Below are positions 22,364 to 32,271 of a stretch of 64,000 nt of DNA, piece by piece. Within the stretch, counting starts at the first letter, position 1, and every line of letters starts with the position of its first letter. The notes beneath the pieces are model-generated. The model did no database searches and was not told where the DNA came from. It saw only the letters and a program-made list of their open reading frames with translations. The translations under genes and the position numbers were made by a program. The stretch covers positions 53,629,649-53,693,648 of the forward strand of contig CM066988.1 of assembly GCA_033977485.1 (NCBI GenBank), in the 5' to 3' direction. The DNA comes from Hydrangea macrophylla (lineage: Eukaryota > Streptophyta > Magnoliopsida > Cornales > Hydrangeaceae).

Positions 22364-25300
22364 ATGCCGAAGAAGAAGGGCAAGAAGACCGCTGACTCGA
22401 CCGGTCAGGCGGACCAGTCAGGTCAGGCGGACCAGTCAGGCCAGGAGGGTGTACAGATCGAGACACGGGCTGCCTCCATGTCCACCGAGCAAGTCACGGC
22501 GGCACTGGAGCAACTCTTGGAGAGTCAGATCCGGACGCAACGGCAAATAGAGACGCTCATGGCCCAGCATGGAAAGGTGGTCAAGGACCACGAGAAAAAC
22601 CCTTCGTCGGGAAAGCGGCCCGAAAAGAGCGTTCCTAGCCAAAGGCCCGCCCGGACCCGCGGAAAAGCCCGATCTGCACCAGTGTCCCCACCAGATCGAG
22701 AACACCATGGAGAGGGAGAACGTAGCCAGCCTACGAGGCGTCCAAAGGAAGGGCCTCGGTATGTTCCTCGCCGAGCACGCCGAGTGGAGGACGCCCGGTT
22801 ACTCATCGAACGACGCCGAGCCGCAAGGGGAGAAGCGTCCGGACGAAAGGTGAGGGAACCGGTCGACGATCCGCCCACCCTGAGCCGGGAGGATCTTAGG
22901 CACAGGCTATCCCGGACCCGTAGCCGAGTGCTATCCCCAAGATCGACACGCTTCGAGGATGAGGACGAGGCATCATCGTCCGACCCCACTTATTATTCAG
23001 ATGCAGATAGGAGGACCGGGCACACTGACGTTAAAGCCCAGGTCGAAGAGTTGCAGCAGCAAATTGAGAGGCTGAACCGTAAGTCCGGTCACGACCTCAC
23101 AAACACGGAAACGGAGTCGCCCTACACCTCCCGGGTGACACAGTTCCCCATTCCGCGGAAATTCAAGCCCCCGCACCTTAGCTCTTACGATGGCAAGGGG
23201 AGTCCGGTGGACCACATCCGCACCTATAAGGCGCAGATGGCACTGGTCGCTACAACCGACGAACTGCTGTGCCTGGCCTTCCCCAGCACCTTAAAGGGAT
23301 CGGCCGCGCAATGGTTCCATTCGCTGAGGCCCCGGACGGTTGACGACTTCAAATGTCTGAGCAAACTCTTCATCAGCCAGTTCGTGGGGATGCTTGACCG
23401 ATCACAGCCGGACACCCAGCTGCTCACTGTGAAGCAGCGCAAGGGAGAGTCCCTGAGAGAATACGTGGACCGCTTCAATCAGCAGAGGCTCCAGATCCGT
23501 AATCTCAATGAGACAGCAGCAATCATGGCCTTTTGTTCAGGGGTCCAACACACCAAGGTCGCCACGTCGTTCCATCGTGACCGACCGACAACCCTGGTGG
23601 AACTCTCGGACAGGGTCGGCAAGCACATTGATACTGAGGAATTCCTAAGGGCAAAGCGCTCCGGAACCGGGGGAGATGAGTCTCCGAGGTCCAAGCGCAA
23701 GCACGAAGGGCCGGACAAAGGCTTGGGCAAGAAGCCCAGACAGGATCAGCAGCGAGGCGGCCGGGACCAGCAGCGGGGTGGCCGGGATCAGCCCCAAGCC
23801 ACCTTCACGCCACTCTCCCGACCTATCCAGGAAGTAATGGCCGCTGCCGAGGCTCGGAGGCTACTCCCGCAGCCAGCAAAGCTTAGGGCACCCCCCGGCA
23901 AAAGAAACCGGGACAAATTCTGCCGTTTTCACAGGGACCATGGCCACGACACGGACGACTGCTTTAAGTTGAAGATAGCCATAGAGAAGCTGATAGAGCA
24001 GGGGCACCTTGCCGAGTTTGTCACAACAGACAGGCAACCTCGACAAGGTAACCGAACTCCGGATCAGCCTCCTCCTCTCGGCCAGATCAATGTGATTTCC
24101 GGCGGCACCTCGGGCGGAGGGGATTCGCAGATGGCAAGGAAGAGGCATGCTCGGGCATCCCGGGCGGATGTCTGGCACGTCCGATCCACCGACTCCCCGC
24201 CGTCCGACGTGTTGACCTTTTCTTCCGACGATGTGCAGGATCTCCACTGCCCCCACGATGACCCGCTGGTTGTAACGCTCTCCATCGCCAATTATGTGGT
24301 CAAGAGGGTACTAGTGGATACGGGCAGTTCATCGGACATTATGTTCATCTCAGCGTTCGAGCAGCTAGGGATATCCCGGGATCGATTACGACCGGTGACG
24401 ACCCCACTGGTAGGCTTCAATGGGTCCAGCACATTGCCGCTCGGCACCATCGACCTTCCAGTCCTCATGGGAACTTACCCTCAGCAAGCCTCTGTGCTGG
24501 CGAACTTTGTTATCGTGGAAACACCATCCGCCTACAATGCCATCCTCGGTAGGCCAACCCTCAACAAAGCCAAGGCGGTCGTCTCGACGTACAGTCTGAC
24601 AGTTAAGTTCCCGACCCCCCAGGGGCCCGGGAGCCTACGCGGAGATCAGATGACCGCACGGAGTTGTTACGTCAGCTCCCTGCGAAAGGGCGCCGTCACA
24701 GAATCCTTCAGCGTCCAGGAGATGGATCCGAGGGACCCAAGCGACAAAGTCGGCCCGGTAGAGGAGTTGGAAAGAGTGGTCCTGGACCCTCAACTCCCAG
24801 ACCGGACTGTCAGCGTCGGTACCCTCCTCGAGCCTAGCCTCCGGGAAAGACTCATCCAGTTCCTGCGCCAAAGCCAGGACGTCTTCGCGTGGTGCCACGA
24901 AGACATGCCCGGGATTGATTCACGGGTTATGTCTCACCGCCTCAATGTCAACCCGGACTCTCGGCCGGTGAAGCAGAAAAGACGAGGCATGGCCCCCGAA
25001 AGGCAAATTGCGGTCTCTGAGGAAGTAGAGAAGCTCCTCAAGGCGGGCTCAATTCGAGAAGTCCTCTATCCCGACTGGTTGGCCAACGTCGTGTTGGTCA
25101 AAAAGAGTAACGGAAAATGGAGGATGTGCGTGGACTTTACGGACTTGAACAAAGCTTGTCCCAAGGATTGCTATCCACTGCCTAGGATAGACCTCCTTGT
25201 GGACTCCACCGCCGGCCATTCGCTCCTCTCCTTCATGGACGCCTACTCCGGGTACAACCAGATAAGCATGCACCCCGGAGACGAAGAAAAAACTGCCTTC

Positions 25301-28000
25301 ATCACAGATCAAGGCACGTACTGTTACAAGGTGATGCCCTTCGGCCTCAAGAACGCCGGGGCAACCTACCAGCGGTTAGTCAACCACATGTTCAAAGATC
25401 TAATTGGTAAAACTATGGAAGTATACGTTGACGATCTGCTGGTCAAGAGTCACGATGAGACCGACCACTTGGACCATCTGGCCGGAGCCTTCAGCATTTT
25501 GAGAAAGTTCGGAATGAGGTTGAACCCGGCCAAATGCACATTCGGTGTCTCGTCCGGAAAATTCCTTGGCCACCTTGTCAGCAGGCGGGGAATCGAGGCT
25601 AACCCCGAGAAAATACAGGCCATCATCAACATGAAGTCCCCCCGATCAACCAAAGAAGTCCAAAGTTTGGCCGGACGGGTAGCCGCACTGAATAGATTCG
25701 TTTCCAGAGCAACTGACCGTTGCCTACCATTCTTCAAAATCCTCCGTAAAGCTTTTCAATGGTCGGAGGAGTGCGAGGAGGCATTCCAGGAACTTAAGAA
25801 GTACCTGGCCTCTCCCCCTTTGCTCACGACACCTACAGCTGGAGAAGAACTTTTCCTCTACCTGGCAGTGTCACCATCGGCAGTCAGCTCAGCACTTGTT
25901 CGGGAAGAGCACGGGATACAGTTCCCAGTGTATTACACTAGCCGAGCACTGCAAGGCGCCGAAAGCCGGTACTCCCGCATCGAGAAACTGGCCTTCGCCC
26001 TCATCACCTCGGCCCGAAGACTCCGCCCATACTTCCAGGCCCACACAATTGCAGTGCTCACAGACCAGCCGTTGCGCCGGATCCTGAGCAGACCCGAAAC
26101 ATCGGGAAGACTCGTCAAGTGGGCCCTGGAATTGGAAGAATTTGAAGTGGTCTACCGACCCCGGACAGCCCTCAAGGGGCAGGCAGTGGCAGATTTTCTG
26201 GTCGAGTTTACCTATGCAGAGGATCAGACCGACGAGCTCGACCCACCAGTCTTGCCGCCCGGGCTGCAGATCAACATCCCGACCTGGATACTCTACGTCG
26301 ACGGTTCTTCCAACAACCAGGGCAGCGGAGCAGGAATCATCCTGACCTCTCCTGACGGAATCCAGCTCGAGTACGCGCTGCGGTTCGGATTCCGCGCTTC
26401 AAACAATGAAGCCGAGTACGAAGCCCTACTGGCAGGGTTACAGTTGGCTACATCTATGGGAGCACAGCAGGTCCAAGGGTACAGTGATTCCCAGCTCGTG
26501 GTTAACCAAGTCAGTCAGGAATATGAGGCCCGAGAAGACAACATGGTGGCCTACCTGGCCCTTGTCCGAGCGGTTTCGAAGAGACTCAAAGGACTGGCCA
26601 TCACGCAGATACCGCGGGAGGAGAACACCAGGGCCGACCGGTTGGCCCGCCTAGCTTCATCCTCTGAGTCAGACTTGCCCGGGATAAGGATAGAATACCT
26701 GCCCGAGCCAAGTGTGATCAATTCAGAAGGAATGGAGGTGGACCCGGTGGACCTGGGACCCAGTTGGATGGACCCCATAGTTACATTCTTAACGACCGGC
26801 GTGTTACCGGACGGAAAAGATGAGGCCCGCCGCACCAAATACCGTGCAGCCAGGTACCATTTAATTGATGGCATACTCTACAAAAGGGGCTTCACCATCC
26901 CATACCTCCGCTGCGTTCATCCCGGGCAAATTCAAGCGATCTTGTATGAAGTCCATGAAGGAATTTGTGGGAACCACGTTGGAGGTCGGGCACTCTCGCG
27001 GAAAGCGCTGCTGCAAGGCTATTACTGGCCAACTATGGCTCGGGATTCCAGGGACTATGTGAAAAGGTGTGACAGATGCCAAAGGTTCTCCCCCATGATC
27101 AATTGTCCGGGAGAGATGCAGACACCCATCCTTAGCCCCTGGCCGTTTGCTCAATGGGGCATCGACATAGTAGGCCCCCTGCCAACAGGAAAAGGGCAAG
27201 TCAAGTTTGCTGTCATAGCCGTGGACTACTTTACCAAGTGGGCAGAAGCCGAGCCATTGGCCACCATCACCGAGAAGAAGATGGAGGGTTTTATAGAGAA
27301 GAATATCCTCAGCAGGTTTGGCACCCCCCGTGTACTGGTGAGCGACAATGGCAGACAATTTGACACCCCGGTGTTTCGGCAGTTCTGCTCGGGCTACGGG
27401 ATATCCAACCATTACTCCTCTCTCGAGCACCCTCAGGCCAACGGCCAGGCCGAGGTGACGAATAGGACAATCTTGCAATCAATCAAGACTCGGCTTGAAA
27501 GTGCCAAAAGTCTGTGGGCTGAAGAGTTGCCGACCCTCCTGTGGGCCTACCGTACCACTCCCCGAGCAGCAACAGGCGAAACGCCGTTCTCACTCACCTA
27601 TGGCTTCGAGGCCGTAGTCCCCACAGAGCTCGGATTGCCCTCCTACCGGGTAGCCAATTTCAGTGAGCAAGGCAACGAGGAAGCTCTGAGAACCGAACTT
27701 GATTTGGTAGAAGAGAAAAGAGATCAAGCCTATCTGAGAGTGGCAGCGTACAAGCAGAGGGTGTCGAGGTACTATAACAGCAAGGTCAAGCATCGCAGCT
27801 TCCAAGTGGGTGATCTTGTCCTGAAGGCGGTAAACCAGTCGACCAGAATCCCGAATCATGGGAAGTTGGGGCCGAACTGGGAAGGCCCGTATACGGTCAC
27901 CCGGATTCATCGACCGGGAACCTATTGGCTACGAGATTTTGACGGGCATGAGCTTTCCCACCCGTGGAACATACAGCACCTTCGAAAATATTTTCCGTAG
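22364..28000 (+). CDS. Gag-Pol polyprotein of the Tat element, intact, 1878 aa
   Basis: One uninterrupted frame supplies the capsid, protease, reverse transcriptase, RNase H and integrase for copying this element. The N-terminus is basic and repetitive (GQADQSGQADQSG). Gag core is about 260-410; the knuckle is C520-x2-H523...H528-x4-C533. Protease has VDTGSS with Asp at 652; reverse transcriptase has YVDD at 1021-1024. A first RNase H (about 1160-1280) reads LAVSPSAVSS where a catalytic Asp would be. A second, archaeal-type RNase H follows, with YVDGSS (Asp 1313), NNEAEYEAL and YSDSQLV. The integrase zinc domain starts near His 1531, and the core is Asp 1601, Asp 1661 and Glu 1697 with canonical 35-residue D-E spacing. 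GPY-like KLGPNWEGPY lies near the end and there is no chromodomain. The start follows the primer site by 48 bp. Confidence 0.96.
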   Translation: MPKKKGKKTADSTGQADQSGQADQSGQEGVQIETRAASMSTEQVTAALEQLLESQIRTQRQIETLMAQHGKVVKDHEKNPSSGKRPEKSVPSQRPARTRGKARSAPVSPPDREHHGEGERSQPTRRPKEGPRYVPRRARRVEDARLLIERRRAARGEASGRKVREPVDDPPTLSREDLRHRLSRTRSRVLSPRSTRFEDEDEASSSDPTYYSDADRRTGHTDVKAQVEELQQQIERLNRKSGHDLTNTETESPYTSRVTQFPIPRKFKPPHLSSYDGKGSPVDHIRTYKAQMALVATTDELLCLAFPSTLKGSAAQWFHSLRPRTVDDFKCLSKLFISQFVGMLDRSQPDTQLLTVKQRKGESLREYVDRFNQQRLQIRNLNETAAIMAFCSGVQHTKVATSFHRDRPTTLVELSDRVGKHIDTEEFLRAKRSGTGGDESPRSKRKHEGPDKGLGKKPRQDQQRGGRDQQRGGRDQPQATFTPLSRPIQEVMAAAEARRLLPQPAKLRAPPGKRNRDKFCRFHRDHGHDTDDCFKLKIAIEKLIEQGHLAEFVTTDRQPRQGNRTPDQPPPLGQINVISGGTSGGGDSQMARKRHARASRADVWHVRSTDSPPSDVLTFSSDDVQDLHCPHDDPLVVTLSIANYVVKRVLVDTGSSSDIMFISAFEQLGISRDRLRPVTTPLVGFNGSSTLPLGTIDLPVLMGTYPQQASVLANFVIVETPSAYNAILGRPTLNKAKAVVSTYSLTVKFPTPQGPGSLRGDQMTARSCYVSSLRKGAVTESFSVQEMDPRDPSDKVGPVEELERVVLDPQLPDRTVSVGTLLEPSLRERLIQFLRQSQDVFAWCHEDMPGIDSRVMSHRLNVNPDSRPVKQKRRGMAPERQIAVSEEVEKLLKAGSIREVLYPDWLANVVLVKKSNGKWRMCVDFTDLNKACPKDCYPLPRIDLLVDSTAGHSLLSFMDAYSGYNQISMHPGDEEKTAFITDQGTYCYKVMPFGLKNAGATYQRLVNHMFKDLIGKTMEVYVDDLLVKSHDETDHLDHLAGAFSILRKFGMRLNPAKCTFGVSSGKFLGHLVSRRGIEANPEKIQAIINMKSPRSTKEVQSLAGRVAALNRFVSRATDRCLPFFKILRKAFQWSEECEEAFQELKKYLASPPLLTTPTAGEELFLYLAVSPSAVSSALVREEHGIQFPVYYTSRALQGAESRYSRIEKLAFALITSARRLRPYFQAHTIAVLTDQPLRRILSRPETSGRLVKWALELEEFEVVYRPRTALKGQAVADFLVEFTYAEDQTDELDPPVLPPGLQINIPTWILYVDGSSNNQGSGAGIILTSPDGIQLEYALRFGFRASNNEAEYEALLAGLQLATSMGAQQVQGYSDSQLVVNQVSQEYEAREDNMVAYLALVRAVSKRLKGLAITQIPREENTRADRLARLASSSESDLPGIRIEYLPEPSVINSEGMEVDPVDLGPSWMDPIVTFLTTGVLPDGKDEARRTKYRAARYHLIDGILYKRGFTIPYLRCVHPGQIQAILYEVHEGICGNHVGGRALSRKALLQGYYWPTMARDSRDYVKRCDRCQRFSPMINCPGEMQTPILSPWPFAQWGIDIVGPLPTGKGQVKFAVIAVDYFTKWAEAEPLATITEKKMEGFIEKNILSRFGTPRVLVSDNGRQFDTPVFRQFCSGYGISNHYSSLEHPQANGQAEVTNRTILQSIKTRLESAKSLWAEELPTLLWAYRTTPRAATGETPFSLTYGFEAVVPTELGLPSYRVANFSEQGNEEALRTELDLVEEKRDQAYLRVAAYKQRVSRYYNSKVKHRSFQVGDLVLKAVNQSTRIPNHGKLGPNWEGPYTVTRIHRPGTYWLRDFDGHELSHPWNIQHLRKYFP

Positions 28001-29034
28001 CAGGGATGAAGGGGGTTAGCGATCGATTAGGACTCTTTGTAGCTCTACCCGAGCAGTTAAAATGAATTTGAAATAAAGCAATTACTTTTCTGCAAAGTTC
28101 CTACTCAAGTGTTCCACCCCAGCACAAAAAGACCTCGGGCCTAACCCCGAGGCACCTTCAAAGACCTTGGCTAAACACCAAGGCACAAAAAGACCCCGGG
28201 CCTAACCCCGAGGCGCAGGCTTCGCCTAGGTCCAGCCAACGATGGGGCCTAACCCCCTAGGCAGCCAATGATGGCAAGTCTCAAAGGACCCTGCAACCAC
28301 CCATGTTCCAGGTCGGTTTCCTACGGTCGGTATTCCCGTCCATCTCCCTAACAAAACGCTTGGGGGGCAAGGGAATGCAGGCTTAAACAGGAAATTAAAC
28401 AAGGTTTAACCTAGGTCCAACCGACAATGGGGGCAAACCCCCTAGGTGACCCATGATGGCTAAACCCCAAAGGACCCTGCAACCACCCATGTTCCAGGTC
28501 GATTTCCTAAGGTTGCTCGCTACTACGCACCCGCCTTACCAAAATGCTTGGGGGGCAGGGGAATGCAGCCTTAAACAGGGAATCACACCGGTCATTAACA
28601 GTACTTGGAGTCCTAGCATTCCCAAGTACTAACAGTGATCAGAGATAAATAACCCGGACGGTAAAACAGGACAAGTCCTATAATACACCGGGTATGCCTT
28701 CAAAAACAGGTCGAGAAGACCAGGCGTTCTACCAGTTTCGGTCCTAAACCATTTTGCTAAGGCAGTGTTCGGTTCGACTAAAACTGGTCAGATACTGGCA
28801 GAAGACCAATTATTCAACCGGTTGCAACCCTAATCCATGTGCTAAGTGAAGGGTCTTGCAATTGAAAACTGGTTGGGGATTGGCAATCACATGGGCATGC
28901 AAGTACAAAATGTGAACAGTTAATGGAAAGGAAAGTGGCCTCAGGGGCCTTGTCATTGATTGAAAGCAGACTTGTACAGACCCTAGGGTAAGCAGTTGTA
29001 GTAGCTCACCCCCCCACAAAAACAAAAAAAAATA
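28001..29034 (+). repeat. Post-pol non-coding region with tandem repeats
   Basis: Two units of about 185 bp (28225-28409, 28410-about 28592) each contain CCTAGGTCCA, AAAGGACCCTGCAACCACCC and a purine run GCTTGGGGGGCA. Before them, AAAAAGACC(T/C)CGGGCCTAA repeats at about 28127 and 28187. No gene on either strand. The stretch around 28918-28970 (GTGGCCTCAGGGGCCTTGTC) recurs near 32175 as GATGGCCTCAAGGACCTTGT, the shared 3' flank of the two antisense genes. Confidence 0.75.
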
Positions 29035-29074
29035 CTACAACAGTAAAAGAAGAAAAAGAAACGGCATAAAAGCC

Positions 29075-31176
29075 CTACTGGTCACCCACAACGTCCAGCT
29101 CTTCCTCCGCAGCAGGAGCGGCTCCAACTGGCGCAGCCTCCGCAGGCCCCCCGCCAGCAGCCCGGTCCTCTTTCCAGTAATTGGATTCGGCCCAGGAATA
29201 GCCGGAGATGTCCCAGTCCGGGTGATCCGCCATAACACGGGCAATCAGGTCCTTGTAGCCCTTGAGGAATCCAGCCTCGAATTCCTCCTCGGCATCTTTC
29301 GTCTCTGCTTCAAGGGCGGCGGTCGCTCCGGACAGAGTGGCGGTCAGAGCCTCAACATCCTTCTCGGCAGCAACCCGACCGGCCTCCGCGCCAGCAAGCT
29401 TGGCCTCTAAAGCAGCGAGCTGGGCCTCAGCAGCCGTTCGGGAAGCCCGCTCGGTTAAAACCACACCTCGGGCCTCCCCCAGCTCCTGGCCCAAAGCCCT
29501 AGCCTTCTCCGCCTCAGCCTCCCGGGCCGTCTTTTCCACGGAGAGGGCCTCCTCAGCAGCCGCCAGTTTCCCGGTCAGTGCGGGAAAGGTCGCCTCGGAC
29601 CCCGCTGCTATACAACCGACCTGCAAACGAAAACAGCTATAAGCATTATGAGTGAAACAAGCAATAAGAGCCTATGAGAGGTACGAAATATGGACGCACC
29701 ATATGGCTAATGCTGTAGAGCCAAGCGGTCACGTCCTCCGGGCTCAACAAGGAGCACTTGTCCACCTGACCCGGCAGCAGAGCGGGGCGGATCCTCCCGC
29801 GTACTTCATCCGCCCTCTCAACCGGCGGCACTGCAGGAAGCCCTGTATGCACGGTCTCCGCCACAGTAGGGAAGGAGACGCCAGCTGTTTTGGAAGCAGC
29901 GGGCGTCTTGGGGGGCACGGCAATGGTCACCCCGGGCGCCGAGGTGCCTACCCCCTCCTTGTCAGGGCGGATGACGATGCCCCGGGTGAGCCTCTTGAGC
30001 TTCTGGCCCTCGGTGGGTTCCAGCCTCTTCCTCTTTGGTCCAGCTCGGGCAAGCAGGGCCTCCTCTTTCTCCTTCAACGCCGCCGCGTCCTTGGGAGCCA
30101 TTGCTGCAAAACAACCGGAAAGATATTAGGCCGCAAAGAAAGATGTAAGAGGAAACAGGGGAATAAATAGAACGCTGACCGGGAACAGTAGGAGAGGAAG
30201 CAGGGACTTCTGAGGGCTCCGCGGGGGAATAAGACACCACTATGTCTCCCGTCGGGGACAGAACGTTCCGAATGTTGGTGGGCAACTGTGCTAAGCCCCA
30301 AATCCTGGCCTGGGACGCCTCGGAGATCTCAGGAATGTCTGCCGACCCAGCTGCAAGTAGAGGCATCAAACCGGTTAACAGGTCAATAAATCCATAAAAC
30401 CGAAAGAGACAAACAAAAGAAAGACAGGTAGCCTTACCCCTCAGCTCCTTCACCCAGGATGTCCTTGGCCGGGTCCCCGCGGCCTCGTCACAAAGGAGAA
30501 GGGTGGACACTTGGAAGAACTTGCTCTTCCACCCCTTGTTGTTACTGGGGCACTTGTCGATAATCTTTCTGCCCGGCCGGGCGGAGAAAGAAAAGAACCC
30601 CAGTTCCCCGTGTACGGGAAATGGCCGATGGGCCCATAGAAACTCCTCGAGGGACACCTCACACCCGAACGCCTGGGGCCACAGAGATATACAACCCATC
30701 AGGAATCTCCACCCGTTGGGGGCCAGTTGCCCGGGAGCAATCCCAAGGTGAATCAGGATGGCCCTGGCTACTGGGTGGAGCGGAAGGCGGAGACCTGCCA
30801 TCATTGCATCCTCGAAAAGAGTCGTGAAGCCCGGATAGTAAAGGTGCGCCCCCCCGGAATTCACCGCCAAAGAGCAACTACCCGGGAAGGAGTATTTCTT
30901 CTTAATCTGGATAAGGTCCTCGGAACGCAAAATCGAGAATACTGACTCACAAGCAAACCCAACGCCGGGATCGGACTCCCCGGGCGCCTCATCGCCCAAA
31001 CCCCTAGAGACGGAGGCAACGGGGGCCCCCTCGGCGGATTCGTCATCAGATTGACGGGCTTGAATCAAGCCCTCACTCTGGTGGTCAGAAGGAGGGTCCA
31101 AAACCGGGTCGGAGTCATCCGACCGGAACATCTCGCTAATCGAACGGGACGCAGAATTGAAGCCGGAATGCTCCAT
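29075..31176 (-). CDS. Antisense gene B of the Tat element, putative gypsy-type Transposase_28 domain protein, four introns
   Basis: Exons 31176-30438, 30350-30180, 30103-29700 and 29620-29075 join in frame to 619 aa. The junctions are GGG|GTAAGG...TTGCAG, CCG|GTCAGC...TTGCAG and ATG|GTGCGT...TTGCAG; introns are 87, 76 and 79 bp. A fourth intron is likely in the 5' UTR (31528-31455, GTAAGT donor and long pyrimidine tract). Residues about 95-225 (GLRLPLHP...APNGWRFLMG...KGWKSKFFQV) resemble Pfam Transposase_28, despite its name found in Tat-element additional ORFs. Then come a basic nuclear-signal-like GPKRKRLEP...KLKRL and a long Ala/Glu coiled coil. Function unknown. It is paralogous to gene A and has its own TATA box. 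The splice pattern is prediction only. Confidence 0.75.
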
Positions 31177-31637
31177 CTCGGATGTCCCTGGGGAAGGGAG
31201 AGGGAGTAGATCGCGACCTAAATACGGATCGGAAACCCCGAGCCTGAGGTACAGGGAAGGCAATGTCACTAACCTAAAAGGCAGAGAGTAGATGGCCCTA
31301 AACGTCAGAAGGCACTCTCTCAGTGAAACTACGGAGACACCGGTCCGGCTCAACTGGCCTGAGTCTCCACCCGACCGGAAAAACGAGCAGAATCTAAGGA
31401 AGAAAAAATCCCACTCCCGCTCGAACCCTACCGGACTCACTCTCTCCAGTCTCACTACGAAAAGAAGAGAAGAGGGGGAAAGGGAAGAAGGGAGCAACAG
31501 ACGAAAGTTCGGAAGGAAGAGGACTTACAAAGCTTGCGCAGAAAAGAGAACTCGAGAATCTTGCTCGGACTAGCCTCTGCTCTCAGGACGTTCGGCGATC
31601 TCTCTGCAGTAAAGGGCCAGAGAAGTGGACAAGCATT

Positions 31638-31647
31638 CATTTTATAG
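31638..31647 (-). promoter_or_regulatory. TATA box for antisense gene B
   Basis: Minus strand reads CTATAAAATG, placed to start transcription near 31610. This lies upstream of the predicted 5' UTR intron and about 430 bp before the start codon. Confidence 0.55.
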
Positions 31648-32271
31648 AAACCAGGAACGGCCCAGATCAAAACGTATCCAACGGTCCGTGTGATCCCCCG
31701 CCCGAAATTGCTGACAGTTGTCTCCTCGGGCGCATGAAACGTTGCCTAGAAAGGCGTGCGCATTAAAGGCCTGACATGACTGTTCGGTTGGCACGCAAGT
31801 GGCTTGGTTGCGTCCGCGCTAGCGTAGTTCGAACCTAACCAGGTCAACGATCAGCGAACACGTGGCAGCAGCGACTCCCGAACCAACGGATCTCCCGCTC
31901 GGGGAATGCCCCGACCGACGTCTTCCTCCGGCCCCGCCCGAAGGACAAAATCCCGGTCTACTACCGACGGTTCTCAGGGAAAATTTCAGTTTTCAACCCT
32001 CATCAGACGGAGCGTCCAATCAGCTTTTAAAACAGGGGGGCAGGTGGTATGTGCACGAGAATCTCGGCGTAACCACACAGTAAGTCCACGAGGTCTATTG
32101 GACGCTGGTTGGAAGATAGGTCAACAACAGTTCGAGTATTAACAGCCACAACAAAGTACAATTAACGCGAAAGGGATGGCCTCAAGGACCTTGTTCATTG
32201 ATTTAAAAAAAAACTGTAAAAAAAAAAAAAAAAAAAAAAAACCCAAACAAAAAAGAGAAGGACGGCAGACT
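31648..32271. other. Spacer between the antisense genes, with an internal polypurine-like tract
   Basis: No gene seen. About 31700-32044 parallels 33540-33888: both hold a GCGCATKMATTAAA-like stretch, an ACACGTGGC block, TCTCCCGCTCGG, CCTCATCAGA, a TCCAATYAGCT stretch and a GGGGGGCAG tract. This marks a duplicated promoter-plus-purine-tract segment. A 20-base A run lies near 32220, within the 3' flank of gene A. Confidence 0.65.
32031..32044 (+). other. Internal polypurine-like tract (no LTR follows)
   Basis: AACAGGGGGGCAGG matches the true purine tract AAATGGGGGGCAGC before the 3' LTR, in the same duplicated context. LTR sequence does not follow. Confidence 0.6.

Noticed and set aside
22436..27910. 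Many minus-strand frames within gag-pol
   Set aside because: High GC makes the complementary strand poor in stops. Only the frames downstream of pol have promoters, splice sites and a shared domain.
29262..30170. Plus-strand frames opposite antisense gene B
   Set aside because: They are complements of the Ala/Glu coiled-coil codons. They lack domains, and the minus strand explains the region.
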